Part shown: in pieces, positions 44,549 through 53,885 of the stretch | Layout of the letters: every line of letters starts with the position of its first letter | Position numbering within the stretch: the stretch's first letter is position 1 | Assembly: GCF_000815105.2 (NCBI RefSeq) | Contig: NZ_CP010310.2 | Location: forward strand, 2,976,001-3,040,000 | Source: Pandoraea pulmonicola | GTDB taxonomy: Bacteria; Pseudomonadota; Gammaproteobacteria; Burkholderiales; Burkholderiaceae | Direction: 5' to 3' | Length of the DNA stretch: 64,000 nucleotides | Made by a program: the position numbers and the translations under genes | The notes under the pieces: generated by a model | The model's input: the letters and a program-made list of their open reading frames with translations, nothing else | The model's database searches: none | Told to the model about the DNA's origin: nothing

Positions 44549-46675
44549 CGCACGAATACCGCGCGTTCAGCGCGCACCGCGCTCGCCGCTGCCGTCGGCT
44601 CGTTGTGCGCCATCGGCCATGCCGCCGGGAACGACACCGCGCAAACGCCTCAACTGCCCGCCACCCAAGTTCGGGCGGACAGCCTGACTTCGCTTGACGA
44701 GCCGATGCAAACCGGCAGCCGCCTGGGTCTCACTATCAGAGAAACGCCGGCGAGCGTCGAAGTCATCGACCGTCAGCAGATCGAAGCCCGTGGCGACACG
44801 AGCGTCGTCGACGCCGTCAGTCGCGCCACCGGCATCAACGCGTCGCCCCATCCCGGCAATGGCGGCTCCGAGCTCGGCGCGCGAGGCTTCGTCGGCAGCG
44901 CCTCGGTAACGCAACTCTACGACGGCACGCGTCCGTACGGCGCGCTCGGCGTAACGTTCCCCTTCGACACGTGGTCGGTGGAACGCGTCGAAGTGCTGCG
45001 CGGACCGGCGTCCGTGATCTATGGCGAAGGCGCCATCGGCGGCGTCGTCAACATCGTTCCCAAGAAGCCCGAATCACTGCCTATCGAAAACGAGGTGCAG
45101 TTCGGCATTGGCACCGAGCGCACCGCACGCGCGGCGTTCGGCAGCGGCGGCGCGCTCAACGACAAACTGTCCTACCGCTTCGACGCGAGCGCCAACCGCT
45201 CGGACAACTGGGTGGACAGGGGAGATTCGCGCAACGCATCGTTTTCGGCGGCCATCAGATACGACGTTACCCCGCGACTGTCGGTGACGGCGTCGCTCGC
45301 GCAAGGCAACCAGCATCCGATGCAGTACTTCGGCGTGCCGCTGGTCGGCGGCCGCATCGATCCCGCGACTTATCGGAAGAACTATAACGTCGGCGACTCG
45401 CTGATCACGTACCGCGACAATTGGGCCACGCTGGCCGCCTCGTGGCGGCCGACCGACAATCTCACGATCACCAGCACGCTCTACCGTATGAAGAGCAAGC
45501 GCCACTGGAAGGACGCGGAGAACTACGCGTACATGCCGACGTCGGGACTCGTGCAGCGCAGCAGCTATACGGAGATTCTTCACGATCAGGAGCAGATCGG
45601 CAGCGTGAGCGCCGCCACCCTCAAAGGGCACCTGTTCCGGATGGAAAACACCGTCTCCACAGGCTTCGAATTCAATCACACCACTTTCCAGCACACCAAC
45701 AATTCGCCCTACTCCGGCACGTCGTTCGTCGACCTCTACAACCCCGCGCCCGGCGGCTTCGTCAACGTCTCCGGAACCGCACCGAAGTACCGCTCGCAGG
45801 CAAACCAGTACGCGTTCTTTGCGGAGGATCGGCTCAAACTGACATCTCGCTGGTCGGTGGTCGGCGGCGTGCGTTACGACCATGCCAGCATCCGCCGCGA
45901 CGACCTGGCTACAGGTGCCGCCTTCACCAAGCCGCTCAGCTACACGGGCTGGCGGTTGGGCACCGTCTATGACGTAGCGGCCAACACCAGTGTGTATGGC
46001 CAGTACGCCGTGGCGGCCGATCCCGTCGGCTCGTTGCTCATGCTCACGGCCAGCAAGGCCAAATTCGATCTGACGACCGGCAAGCAGATCGAGTTGGGGG
46101 TGAAGCAGGGATTGTTCGACGGCCGGGTCGACTGGACACTCGCCGTGTATCGGATCGTCAAGAACCATCTCGTGTCGACCGATCCACTCGACCCGACCCT
46201 GAGTGTGCAGATCGGCAAGCAATCGTCGCGCGGTATCGAATTGAGCGTGGGTGCGCAGATCACCCGCGATGTGCGCGTCGATGCCAACGGCACCTGGCTG
46301 CGCGCGAAGTACGACGAATTCGACGAAAGCGTGAACGGTGTCGCCGTCTCGCGCGCAGGGAATGTCCCGGTCAACGTGCCGCAGACGATGGCGAACCTCT
46401 GGCTGAGCTGGCGTCTTGCGTCAGCCTGGACGGCCAGTGGCGGACTCAGATACGTCGGTAAGCGATATGCCGACACCGCCAATACGTTGACGATGCCGTC
46501 GTACACCACGGTGGACCTCGCCCTTGCGTGGAAGCCACGACGCGACCTTACGGTGACCGGGCGCGTGTACAACGTTTTCAACCGCCACTACGTGCAAACC
46601 GCGTATTACAACAGCGCACAGTGGCTGCTCGGCAACGACCGGCGCGCCGAACTGGTCATGAACTATCGATTCTGA
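44534..46675 (+). CDS. TonB-dependent siderophore-type receptor
   Basis: 713 residues. A signal peptide of about 31 residues is followed by a plug domain (about 50-165: ETPASVEVIDRQQIEARGDT, VERVEVLRGPASVIYGEGAI, GGVVNIVPK) and a 22-strand barrel that ends in the expected aromatic NYRF. No N-terminal STN signalling domain is present, so it does not use the FecI/FecR route. The plug motifs fit ferric-siderophore receptors, but the ligand is unknown. The start at 44534 gives a good signal peptide; an upstream ATG at 44456 adds an Arg-rich leader and has no ribosome site. A DUF2946 gene precedes it. Confidence 0.92.
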   Translation: MRNSHRTNTARSARTALAAAVGSLCAIGHAAGNDTAQTPQLPATQVRADSLTSLDEPMQTGSRLGLTIRETPASVEVIDRQQIEARGDTSVVDAVSRATGINASPHPGNGGSELGARGFVGSASVTQLYDGTRPYGALGVTFPFDTWSVERVEVLRGPASVIYGEGAIGGVVNIVPKKPESLPIENEVQFGIGTERTARAAFGSGGALNDKLSYRFDASANRSDNWVDRGDSRNASFSAAIRYDVTPRLSVTASLAQGNQHPMQYFGVPLVGGRIDPATYRKNYNVGDSLITYRDNWATLAASWRPTDNLTITSTLYRMKSKRHWKDAENYAYMPTSGLVQRSSYTEILHDQEQIGSVSAATLKGHLFRMENTVSTGFEFNHTTFQHTNNSPYSGTSFVDLYNPAPGGFVNVSGTAPKYRSQANQYAFFAEDRLKLTSRWSVVGGVRYDHASIRRDDLATGAAFTKPLSYTGWRLGTVYDVAANTSVYGQYAVAADPVGSLLMLTASKAKFDLTTGKQIELGVKQGLFDGRVDWTLAVYRIVKNHLVSTDPLDPTLSVQIGKQSSRGIELSVGAQITRDVRVDANGTWLRAKYDEFDESVNGVAVSRAGNVPVNVPQTMANLWLSWRLASAWTASGGLRYVGKRYADTANTLTMPSYTTVDLALAWKPRRDLTVTGRVYNVFNRHYVQTAYYNSAQWLLGNDRRAELVMNYRF

Positions 46676-46792
46676 CCGACGTCGGGCGGAGAGAGGGGAG
46701 CGCACCGCCCTGCCCTCTGGCCGGGCGGCGCGGCGCCTGAACATTCGAACTGTGGAAACGGCGGAAGCTGCGGAAGCTGCGAAGGAGAAGGC

Positions 46793-47629
46793 TTACTGCT
46801 GCTTGAGCGCTTCCTTGATGTCGGCAATCATGTCGTAGTCGGCGCCGACCCATTTGCGCGCGAGGCGGTCGATGGTGCCGTCGGCGAGCATGTCGGCCAC
46901 CGCCTTGTTGACGGCCGCCTTCAGCGGTTGCTGGCCCTTGACCATGCCGGCGGCGGACAGCTGGTACGTGAGCGGCTTGCCGACCTCCTTGATCGGCACC
47001 TTGTTCACCGTGGCGTACTTCATGCCGCCGAAGTGGGAGCTGATGACGGCATCGAGACGACCGTTGCCCATGTCGTTGAACAGGAAACCGCCGTTGTCGT
47101 AAGTGCGGATGTCCGAATCCTTGAGATTGGCCCGCGCCCAGGTTTCGTTGCTGGAGCCGGTCGTGACGCCCACGCGCTTGCCTTTCAGGTCCGGCTTGTC
47201 CTTGATGTCGCGGTTCGTGTTGAGCACGAAGATCCGGAACTCCTCCACGCCATACGGCGCCGAGAAGTCGATCTGCTTCTCGCGCTCGGCGGTCGGCGTC
47301 AGGTCGTTCATGACGAGATCGTATTTGCCGACCTTCAGCCCATCGACGAAATTCTTATAGCTGTCGGCAATAAACACGACCTTGGGCACGCCGATGCGCC
47401 GCGCCACTTCCTTGGCCACCTCGACGTCGTAGCCCGACGCCTGCAACTTGTCGTCGAGCAGACTCCACGGCGGACTGCTCTGCGTGTTGGCCACGCGAAT
47501 CACCCCGGTTGTCCGGGCGTGCGCCAGAATGTCGGCCGGAACGGTCTGCGCGCCGGCGGCAACCGGATACGCCGCGCAGAAAAAGGCGGCGGCGCCGGCG
47601 ATGCGGCACAGGATGGCTTGTAGTGTCAT
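46793..47629 (-). CDS. Amino-acid ABC importer periplasmic binding protein
   Basis: 278 residues. A Sec signal peptide (about 1-27, ending AGAQ) is followed by the two-lobed family 3 solute-binding fold: VIRVANTQSSPPWSLLDDKL, GYDVEVAKEVARRIG and DLVMNDLTPTAEREKQIDFS. These are typical of polar amino-acid binding proteins. It probably feeds the permease and ATPase encoded 2.5 kb away on the other strand, as no other permease is close. Position beside a C-S lyase suggests a sulfur amino acid such as cystine as ligand, which is inference. It converges on the TonB receptor. Confidence 0.9.
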   Translation of the reverse strand: MTLQAILCRIAGAAAFFCAAYPVAAGAQTVPADILAHARTTGVIRVANTQSSPPWSLLDDKLQASGYDVEVAKEVARRIGVPKVVFIADSYKNFVDGLKVGKYDLVMNDLTPTAEREKQIDFSAPYGVEEFRIFVLNTNRDIKDKPDLKGKRVGVTTGSSNETWARANLKDSDIRTYDNGGFLFNDMGNGRLDAVISSHFGGMKYATVNKVPIKEVGKPLTYQLSAAGMVKGQQPLKAAVNKAVADMLADGTIDRLARKWVGADYDMIADIKEALKQQ

Positions 47630-47718
47630 GGTTCCCTCGTCGATACGGAATGGTCAGAAGATGGACGCATTCTGCAAGGCCAAAAGTCGCCCCACAATCA
47701 CGGCGGATTTCTTGCTCG

Positions 47719-47733
47719 ATAAGCAGCACTTAT
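47719..47733. promoter_or_regulatory. LysR-type dyad upstream of the binding-protein gene
   Basis: ATAAG-N5-CTTAT is a perfect dyad 90-105 bases upstream of the binding-protein ATG. It contains the T-N11-A pattern of LysR boxes. A closely similar dyad (12 of 15 bases) lies beside the lysR start at 48773-48787. The pair suggests a shared regulator. Confidence 0.5.
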
Positions 47734-47852
47734 AGTTTTGAGTCCGCGCTTATCGTTGATGGTGCATCGCCGCACCAATGTGGATCGACTCGCTACGCCG
47801 TTTTTCGCTTCGTTTGTGCGCGTCGCACAAAATGGCGCGGCGCACCATCCCG

Positions 47853-48770
47853 TCACACGCCTTCGAGAATCTGACGCATCGCGTTCATGTCCGATTCCAT
47901 CTGGATGCGCATCACACGAAGCAATTCCTTCGCATTTTCCGACAAGGGGATGCCGGGCCGGAACACCAGCAACGCGGTGAAGTTCACCGCATTCTCCATC
48001 GGCTTGAGCTTCAGGCCTCGCGTGACGTAGTCCAGCGCGAGAATGGGGTGTGCCATCCCCATGCCGACGCCGCGCAGCGCGAATTCACACACGGAGTTCG
48101 AGTATGGCGTCTCGAGAATCGGCCGGAGAATCTTGCCCTCGAGCATCAACGACTGCTCCAGGCGCCGCCGGGTGGCGTCCTCGGGATTCAGGGCGATGAA
48201 CGGGTGCGCCAGGAGATCCTCCGCCGAGATCGTCGGTTTGTTCGCCAGCGGATGGCTATCGTTCATGACGATCACGCCCGGCACGCTCATGAACTGCGAG
48301 TGCTCGAGGCCGGACACGGACAGTTCGTCGGCCATCAGTCCGAAGTCGAGCTGACCGGCGCTGACCTGCTGATGGACCTCACGCGAGCTCATGATCTGAA
48401 AGGACATCTGCACGCGGCGCGCCTCCAGGCCGAAGGCGGCAATCGCACGCGGCATGAAACCCGTGCCCAGCGCCGGGAATGAAGCCACGGCCAGTCTGCC
48501 CAGGCCGAACGACCGAAGGCTGCGAATGCGGTGCTCGATCATCTCGAACCCCGCGAAACACCGATCGACCTCCTCGATGAGCGCGAGCGCCTCCTGTGTC
48601 GGCACCAGCCGTCCCCGGGTGCGCTCGAACAACCGCAATTCCGACGACGCCTCGAGCTTGCGAATCGACTGACTTACCGCTGGCTGGGAGACATTCAACA
48701 GCGCGGCCGCCTTGCTGGTCGTTCCCGCGCGCATGACGGCGCGGAAAACCTGAATGTCACGCATGTCCAT
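47853..48770 (-). CDS. LysR-type transcriptional regulator
   Basis: 305 residues. The winged HTH (1-62) reads MDMRDIQVFRAVMRAGTTSK and LNVSQPAVSQSIRKLEASSE, followed by LFERTRGRLVPTQEA and a periplasmic-binding-like effector domain (about 90-290). It is the only regulator near this importer and lies between the binding-protein gene and the C-S lyase operon. A dyad beside its own start suggests autoregulation, and a matching one precedes the binding-protein gene. LysR proteins usually need a small effector; a sulfur amino acid is a reasonable guess, not shown. It is divergent from the lyase gene. Confidence 0.92.
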   Translation of the reverse strand: MDMRDIQVFRAVMRAGTTSKAAALLNVSQPAVSQSIRKLEASSELRLFERTRGRLVPTQEALALIEEVDRCFAGFEMIEHRIRSLRSFGLGRLAVASFPALGTGFMPRAIAAFGLEARRVQMSFQIMSSREVHQQVSAGQLDFGLMADELSVSGLEHSQFMSVPGVIVMNDSHPLANKPTISAEDLLAHPFIALNPEDATRRRLEQSLMLEGKILRPILETPYSNSVCEFALRGVGMGMAHPILALDYVTRGLKLKPMENAVNFTALLVFRPGIPLSENAKELLRVMRIQMESDMNAMRQILEGV

Positions 48771-48772
48771 AT

Positions 48773-48787
48773 ATAACCTGTACTTAT
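48773..48787. promoter_or_regulatory. LysR-type dyad next to the lysR start
   Basis: ATAAC-N5-CTTAT, one mismatch from a perfect dyad, lies 3 bases upstream of the lysR ATG. It matches the 47719-47733 site in 12 of 15 positions. It faces the divergent C-S lyase gene, about 90 bases away. A LysR dimer here could repress its own gene and act on the lyase operon. Confidence 0.5.
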
Positions 48788-48876
48788 AGAGTTAATGCGG
48801 CCCGCTGTTGATGGCCCAGAGGGCTTTATCGATACTTTGATCCGCTGCTTCTTTTTTACATTAACAAATTATCGAT

Positions 48877-50049
48877 ATGAGCACGAATAAAGCGCCGCAG
48901 GCGAATCAGCCACCCCAACCGTTCGGTAGCCTGTCCCCCGCTGTGATGCGCGCCTCCACGGTCGTCTTCGATACGCTGGAGGACTTCGTCGCCCGCAAGA
49001 GCCGTCAGCCGGACGGTTTCAGCTACGGTGTGACGGGCACGCCGACGGCACGCCTGCTGGAGCAGCGCATCGCGGCGCTGGAGGACGGTCGCCATTGCAT
49101 CGTCGCGCCTTCCGGCGCCGCCGCGTTGATGACGGTGTTGATGGGGTTTGTCACGGGCGGCGACCATCTGCTGATCTCGGCGGCTTGCTACGGCACGCTC
49201 AAGTCGTTTGCGCAGAAATGGCTCGCGCGCATGGACGTCGAAGTCGAGCTGTATTCGCCACGCGCCAGCGCAGAGATCGCCGCGCTGATCCGGCCGAACA
49301 CGAAGATGATCTGCATGGAGTCGCCGGGCACGATCACCATGGAAATGCAGGACATTCCGGCGATCGCCCGGGTCGCGCGTCAGCACGGCGTGCTGACCAT
49401 GGTCGACAACACCTGGGCCAGTCCGCTGGGTTTTCGGCCGCTGCAGCACGGCGTGGATTTCAGCGTCGAAGCCGCAACCAAGTACTTCAGCGGCCACTCC
49501 GACGTGCTCATGGGCGCCATCAGCATGAACGGCGCCGAGCACTACGGCATCCTGCGCGAGACGCAGAGCATTCTCGGCCAGCAGGTCAGCCCGGAAGACT
49601 GCTTTCTCGTGCTGCGCGGCATGGAGACGCTGAATCTGCGTGTGGCTGCGCAGAGCGAATCCACCTTGCGCATTGCGACGCGCCTCGCGCAGCACCCGCT
49701 GGTCGACCGCGTGCTCTACCCACCACTGCCCTCCGACCCGGGCCACGCGATCTGGAAGCGCGACTACAAGACCAACGGCTGCCTCTTCTCGCTGATCCTG
49801 AAGCCCGCGCCCGAGCCCGCGTTCAACGCCTTTTTCGACGCGCTCGAGCATTTCGTCATCGGCGCCAGTTGGGGCGGCGTTCATAGTCTGGCGGCATACT
49901 ACCCCGCCAGCTTGCAGTCCGAGCGGGCGTTCCCCGCCACCGATCAACCGGTCATTCGGATGTCCATCGGCCTGGAGGACACCGATCTGCTGCTGCAGGA
50001 TATCGAGCGGGCCTTGGCGGCTTACGGCGCGGCGACGCCGACACGCTGA
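48877..50049 (+). CDS. PLP-dependent C-S lyase of the cystathionine beta-lyase family
   Basis: 390 residues. A Cys/Met-metabolism PLP enzyme: GVTGTPTARLLEQRIAALED at the N-terminus, VDNTWASP, and EAATKYFSGHSDVLMG, where the Lys forms the Schiff base with PLP. Members (MetC, MetB and methionine gamma-lyase types) cleave or form C-S bonds of sulfur amino acids. The DNTWASP string favours MetC-type cystathionine or cystine lyase activity. No ribosome site is obvious before the ATG at 48877. It heads an operon with an ABC permease and ATPase, so uptake and breakdown of a sulfur amino acid are likely linked. Confidence 0.88.
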   Translation: MSTNKAPQANQPPQPFGSLSPAVMRASTVVFDTLEDFVARKSRQPDGFSYGVTGTPTARLLEQRIAALEDGRHCIVAPSGAAALMTVLMGFVTGGDHLLISAACYGTLKSFAQKWLARMDVEVELYSPRASAEIAALIRPNTKMICMESPGTITMEMQDIPAIARVARQHGVLTMVDNTWASPLGFRPLQHGVDFSVEAATKYFSGHSDVLMGAISMNGAEHYGILRETQSILGQQVSPEDCFLVLRGMETLNLRVAAQSESTLRIATRLAQHPLVDRVLYPPLPSDPGHAIWKRDYKTNGCLFSLILKPAPEPAFNAFFDALEHFVIGASWGGVHSLAAYYPASLQSERAFPATDQPVIRMSIGLEDTDLLLQDIERALAAYGAATPTR

Positions 50050-50118
50050 CCGACCGGAAGATCATGAGGTTTTGCACCCGGCAAACGGCCGGTCGCCATC
50101 GAAAGTCGAGGGGAGACA

Positions 50119-50769
50119 ATGTTCGATCTGTTTATGAGAGCGCTGCCGCTGCTGGAAAAGGCGGTGCTCGTGACGCTGGGGCTGGGCTTCGGCGCGTTTG
50201 TGCTCGGTTCGGTGTTGGGGATGCTGGTGGCGCTTGCCCGCATCTCCACGATAAAACCGCTTCGCTGGCTGGCATTCGCCTATGTATCGGTGTTTCGCGG
50301 CACGCCGCTGCTCATCCAGATGCTGCTGATCTACTTCGGCTTGCCGAACTACGGCATCACGATCGACCCGATTCCGGCCGCCCTGCTCGCGCTCACGCTC
50401 TTTGCCGCCGCGTACCTGAGCGAGAATTTCCGCTCGGGCATCACGGCCGTGGACAAGGGGCAATGGGAAGCGGCATGGGCGATGGGGATGAGCTATCGCA
50501 AAACGCTCTCGCGCGTGATCCTGCCGCAGGCGCTGCGCATCGCGATCCCACCCGTCGGCAGCCGCCTCATCGCGTTGATGAAGGACACGTCGCTGGCATC
50601 GACGGTCACGGTCGTGGAACTCACTCGCGTGGCCGACCAGATCGGCGCCACCACGTTCCGCTACATGGAGATGTTCCTGATCGTCGGTTCCATGTACTGG
50701 CTCATCAACCAAGTCCTGACGCTGCTGCAAACGTGGCTCGAAGCGAAACTCGCGAGGCGCTATCAATGA
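50119..50769 (+). CDS. Amino-acid ABC importer permease
   Basis: 216 residues, with five hydrophobic helices of the HisMQ/GlnP-type permease. The cytoplasmic EAA motif is seen as EAAWAMGMSYRKTLSRVILPQ, which contacts the ATPase. Early helix text is AVLVTLGLGFGAFVLGSVLGM, and YVSVFRGTPLLIQMLLIYFG is typical of polar amino-acid permeases. GAGGGGAGA precedes the ATG. One permease gene suggests a homodimer. The stop overlaps the ATPase start (ATGA). The binding protein is probably the one at 46.8 kb. Confidence 0.92.
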   Translation: MFDLFMRALPLLEKAVLVTLGLGFGAFVLGSVLGMLVALARISTIKPLRWLAFAYVSVFRGTPLLIQMLLIYFGLPNYGITIDPIPAALLALTLFAAAYLSENFRSGITAVDKGQWEAAWAMGMSYRKTLSRVILPQALRIAIPPVGSRLIALMKDTSLASTVTVVELTRVADQIGATTFRYMEMFLIVGSMYWLINQVLTLLQTWLEAKLARRYQ

Positions 50770-51536
50770 AGAATCTGTCGCAATGCACGGTGAAGGTGAC
50801 GGGCCTCGCCAAAGCCTTTGGCGCCAACCAGGTCCTGAAGCGGGTCAATCTCGAAGTCGCCAAGGGCGAAGTCGTGGTCATCATGGGGCCGTCCGGCTCC
50901 GGCAAGACCACGTTCATTCGCTCGCTGAATCTGCTGGAGATGCCAGACCACGGCACGATCGAGATTTGCGGCATCGTGCTGTCGGAGCCCGCCACAGCGA
51001 GCGCTTCCGACGTTCGCCGCAAGACGCAACAGATCCGGCTGAAGACCGCGATGGTCTTCCAGTCGTTCAATCTCTTTCCTCACATGACAGCCCTGGAGAA
51101 CGTCATCGAAGGGCTGATCACGGTACGGCGCGTGCCCAGGGCACAGGCGCGCGAGCGCGGGCTGACGTTGCTCCGCAAGGTCGGACTGCAGGACAAGGCG
51201 GACGCCTATCCCGGCAAGCTCTCCGGTGGCCAGAAGCAGCGCGTCGCCATCGCGCGGGCGCTCGCGATGGAGCCGGAGGTCATCCTCTTCGACGAACCGA
51301 CGTCCGCCCTCGACCCGGAGCTGCGCGACGACGTGCTGGGCGTCATGCGCGAGCTCGCGGAGGACGGCATGACGATGCTCGTCGTCACGCATGAGACAAA
51401 ATTCGCCCGCGACGTGGCCGATCGCATCGTCTTCATGGAAGGTGGACACGTGATCGAGGACGCCCCGCCGGAGCAGTTCTTCGGTGCGCACGCGAGCGAA
51501 CGTTGCAGGCAGTTTCTGGGGCGGCTGGACGAGTAG
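50766..51536 (+). CDS. Amino-acid ABC importer ATPase
   Basis: 256 residues. Walker A is GPSGSGKT, the Q loop is in AMVFQSFNLFPHMTALENV, the signature is LSGGQKQRVAIARAL, Walker B is [13 protein letters not shown], and the H loop is VVTHETKFARDVAD. The Q-S-F-N-L-F string is typical of polar amino-acid importers (GlnQ, HisP). It powers import with the permease 4 bases upstream. It ends 66 bases before the convergent porin gene, with a hairpin between. Confidence 0.94.
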   Translation: MKNLSQCTVKVTGLAKAFGANQVLKRVNLEVAKGEVVVIMGPSGSGKTTFIRSLNLLEMPDHGTIEICGIVLSEPATASASDVRRKTQQIRLKTAMVFQSFNLFPHMTALENVIEGLITVRRVPRAQARERGLTLLRKVGLQDKADAYPGKLSGGQKQRVAIARALAMEPEVILFDEPTSALDPELRDDVLGVMRELAEDGMTMLVVTHETKFARDVADRIVFMEGGHVIEDAPPEQFFGAHASERCRQFLGRLDE

Positions 51537-51555
51537 ACGAAACGCCGAACGGCCA

Positions 51556-51581
51556 GCAGGCACGACGTCTTTCGTGCCTGC
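51556..51581. terminator. Bidirectional terminator hairpin
   Basis: GCAGGCACGA and TCGTGCCTGC form a perfect 10-base stem with a 6-base loop, between the convergent ATPase and porin genes. There is no long T run on either side, but the position and stem strength support transcript end processing or termination in both directions. Confidence 0.6.
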
Positions 51582-51601
51582 CATCGGCCTGCCGACGCTC
51601 G

Positions 51602-52687
51602 TCAGAACCGATGCTGGACACCGATCTGGACGCCCTGTGCGTCGGCGCCGGGATATGCCACCGCCACGCCCGGCGTTGTCGAACCGGCCAGTGCATAGGA
51701 CGCATTCCCCTTGTTGATCAACACGGCGCCGCTCGCATACAGCCATGTACGCTTGGAGAGCCAGTACGCGTACATCAGCCCCAGGTGGTCGGCGTTGCGT
51801 GCCGCCGGCGTACGGTCGTCGAGGTGGGAATAGACGAGCGCGAGCGAGGAAGCGGGACTGAAGCGATACGCTCCCGAAACGGTGTAGACGTTCTTGTCCA
51901 CGGAGCTGTCGCTTTGTTGCGCGTGGTGAAAGCCCGCGAAGAGCCGCACCGTGCCGAAGTCGTAGGAGCCGCCGCCGAAGAACGCCTTGAGCGTGCTCGC
52001 GTTGGTCGCGCTGTCGACCGACTGGAATCCGACGGCGAGATCCACCGGGCCGCGGATATAGGACGCCGTCAGATGGTAGTTGTTGATGCCGCTGCGCGGC
52101 GTAGTCGTGCTGTCGCGCAGTCCAAGCATCGCCTGTGCCGAGAAGCCGGCAATATCGGGCGTGCCGTAGTAGATGGCGTTGCTCGCCCGTACCGACAGCG
52201 TTGCGAGGCTATTCAACCCGGACGCAATCGTCGACGCCCCGGTCGCGTCGAACTTCCCCTCCAGCGGCACATACAGCGGCGAGTTCTGGCGGCCGAAACG
52301 CAGCTCCCCCCAACGCCCTGACGCTCCCACCCACGCCTGTCGGTTGAAGATCGCGGTGGAATCGCTGGCCGTGCCGCTGTTGAGGTTGAAGCCGTTCTCG
52401 AGGGTGAAGTTGATCCGGTTTCCGCCGCCGATGTCCTCCGAACCTTTCAGCCCGAAGCGTGACCCGGTCTGTGCGCCGGACAGCATGCGGTAGGTGCTCT
52501 GGCTGCCGGAGTGCGACCAGTCGAGCGAGAGGTCGAGCAGGCCATAGAGCGTGACGCTCGAGGCCTGCGCCCGCGCTGCACTGGGCAAGACAGCCCAAGC
52601 GGCGATGGCGAGTGCGAAAAGCGTGGTGCGGACGGGCGAGGCAGGCCTCGCCGGCGGTTGTGCGAGCGTGTGGTTGTGCGTTGTCAT
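51602..52687 (-). CDS. Outer-membrane porin (Burkholderia-type general porin)
   Basis: 361 residues. The signal peptide (about 1-41) contains RTTLFALAIAAWAVLPSAARA. The mature part begins QASSVTLYGLLDLSLDWSHS, the classic start of 16-strand betaproteobacterial porins, and ends in GVQIGVQHRF with a terminal Phe, the BAM signal. The sequence includes SRFGLKGSEDIGGG and LRFGRQNSPLYV, typical for the family. It should form a trimeric channel for small solutes. It is downstream of the alkanesulfonate genes and may be expressed in sulfur limitation, which is inference. Confidence 0.94.
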   Translation of the reverse strand: MTTHNHTLAQPPARPASPVRTTLFALAIAAWAVLPSAARAQASSVTLYGLLDLSLDWSHSGSQSTYRMLSGAQTGSRFGLKGSEDIGGGNRINFTLENGFNLNSGTASDSTAIFNRQAWVGASGRWGELRFGRQNSPLYVPLEGKFDATGASTIASGLNSLATLSVRASNAIYYGTPDIAGFSAQAMLGLRDSTTTPRSGINNYHLTASYIRGPVDLAVGFQSVDSATNASTLKAFFGGGSYDFGTVRLFAGFHHAQQSDSSVDKNVYTVSGAYRFSPASSLALVYSHLDDRTPAARNADHLGLMYAYWLSKRTWLYASGAVLINKGNASYALAGSTTPGVAVAYPGADAQGVQIGVQHRF

Positions 52688-52830
52688 GTAGGGTTCGCCG
52701 ATCGATGTCGGCTTGTGCGAGTGAAAGACCGCCCCGATACGGCCGGCAATGTCCGAACGACGCCCGAAGGCGCCGCCCGGGGGTGCCGGGACGGCGAGAG
52801 AAATGGACTCGGTGTGAGAGTGCGTGCCGA

Positions 52831-53841
52831 TCAGTCGTTGATCGTGGTGACGTGGGCGCGAACGTCAGGCAACGCCGGGATGATTCGGTTATCGACGTAC
52901 CAGTGCGCAACGCGTTCGATGCGCGCGGCGTCGTCGGGCAGAACCGCGCGTAACGGCGAGACGTTGTTCTCCCCGAGCCTTTCGGCCAGCGCGGGCGGAA
53001 GATTGAGCTCCGTCGCCCAGATGCGGCCGGCCTCGCGGGGATGCGCCGCCGTCCAGGCATTCTCTTCACGCAACACGCGCAAGACTGTCCTCACGACGTC
53101 AGGATGGGCCTTGAGGTAGTCCTGGCGGACGAAATACCCGATCGCGTTGTCCGAACCGATGGCCGCGCCGTCTGCCAGGACACGCGCGTTGTAGCGGCTC
53201 TGCGCGATGGAGAGAAACGGGTCCCATGTCGCCCAGGCATCCACACCACCACCGACAAACGCGCCGCCGGTGTCGCTCGGAGACAGGTAGCGACGTTTCA
53301 CGGCGTCGGCCGAAATGCCATTCTTCACCAGCGCGCGCACCAACAGGTACTCGCCGGTGCCGCCCTTGTTGACCGCCACCTGCTTGCCAACGAGGTCCGC
53401 GAGCGAACGAATGGAAGAGTCGCGCGGCACGACGATCGCCTCGTTGCGCGGCGTCATCGGCTGATAGCCGAAGATGACCATCGGTACACCCGCCGCGATC
53501 GAGGTGACGAACGAGGTGGAACTGCCGCTCGTGAGGTCCACGGCGTTGGCGTTGAGCGCTTCGAAGGCGGGCGCCGCGGCGGGGAACGGCCCGGCCCACA
53601 CGACCTTCACGCCCTGCCCTGCCAATGCCTTGTCCAGCGTCCCCTTCGCCTTTGCGAGCGTGAGATCGGACGTGCCCTTGAGATAGGCGATGCGCAGCGT
53701 GATGGTTGTGGGGCGCGATTGCGCGCTCGTCGGCGCCGACGCGGCCGTCAACACAAAGGTCGCGACCGCGAACACGGCGGCGAGCGTCAGGCGGCCCCCC
53801 GCGCGCCGGACGGATCGGCGAAGGTTGTCAAAGAGGTTCAT
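52831..53841 (-). CDS. Sulfonate ABC importer binding protein (SsuA-like)
   Basis: 336 residues. A signal peptide of about 41 residues ends in APTSAQS. The mature protein has the SsuA/TauA fold: ITLRIAYLKGTSDLTLAKAKG, VDLTSGSSTSFVTSIAAGVP, VNKGGTGEYLLVRALVKNG and FVGGGVDAWATWDPFLSIAQ. These periplasmic proteins bind aliphatic sulfonates or taurine for import. AGGATA precedes the ATG at 53841. It follows SsuD by 44 bases on the same strand. No SsuB or SsuC genes are in the window, so the membrane parts must be elsewhere. Confidence 0.88.
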   Translation of the reverse strand: MNLFDNLRRSVRRAGGRLTLAAVFAVATFVLTAASAPTSAQSRPTTITLRIAYLKGTSDLTLAKAKGTLDKALAGQGVKVVWAGPFPAAAPAFEALNANAVDLTSGSSTSFVTSIAAGVPMVIFGYQPMTPRNEAIVVPRDSSIRSLADLVGKQVAVNKGGTGEYLLVRALVKNGISADAVKRRYLSPSDTGGAFVGGGVDAWATWDPFLSIAQSRYNARVLADGAAIGSDNAIGYFVRQDYLKAHPDVVRTVLRVLREENAWTAAHPREAGRIWATELNLPPALAERLGENNVSPLRAVLPDDAARIERVAHWYVDNRIIPALPDVRAHVTTIND

Positions 53842-53885
53842 GCAATATCCTGGTCGAGTGGAACGAGACGGACGTGCGCTGCGGT

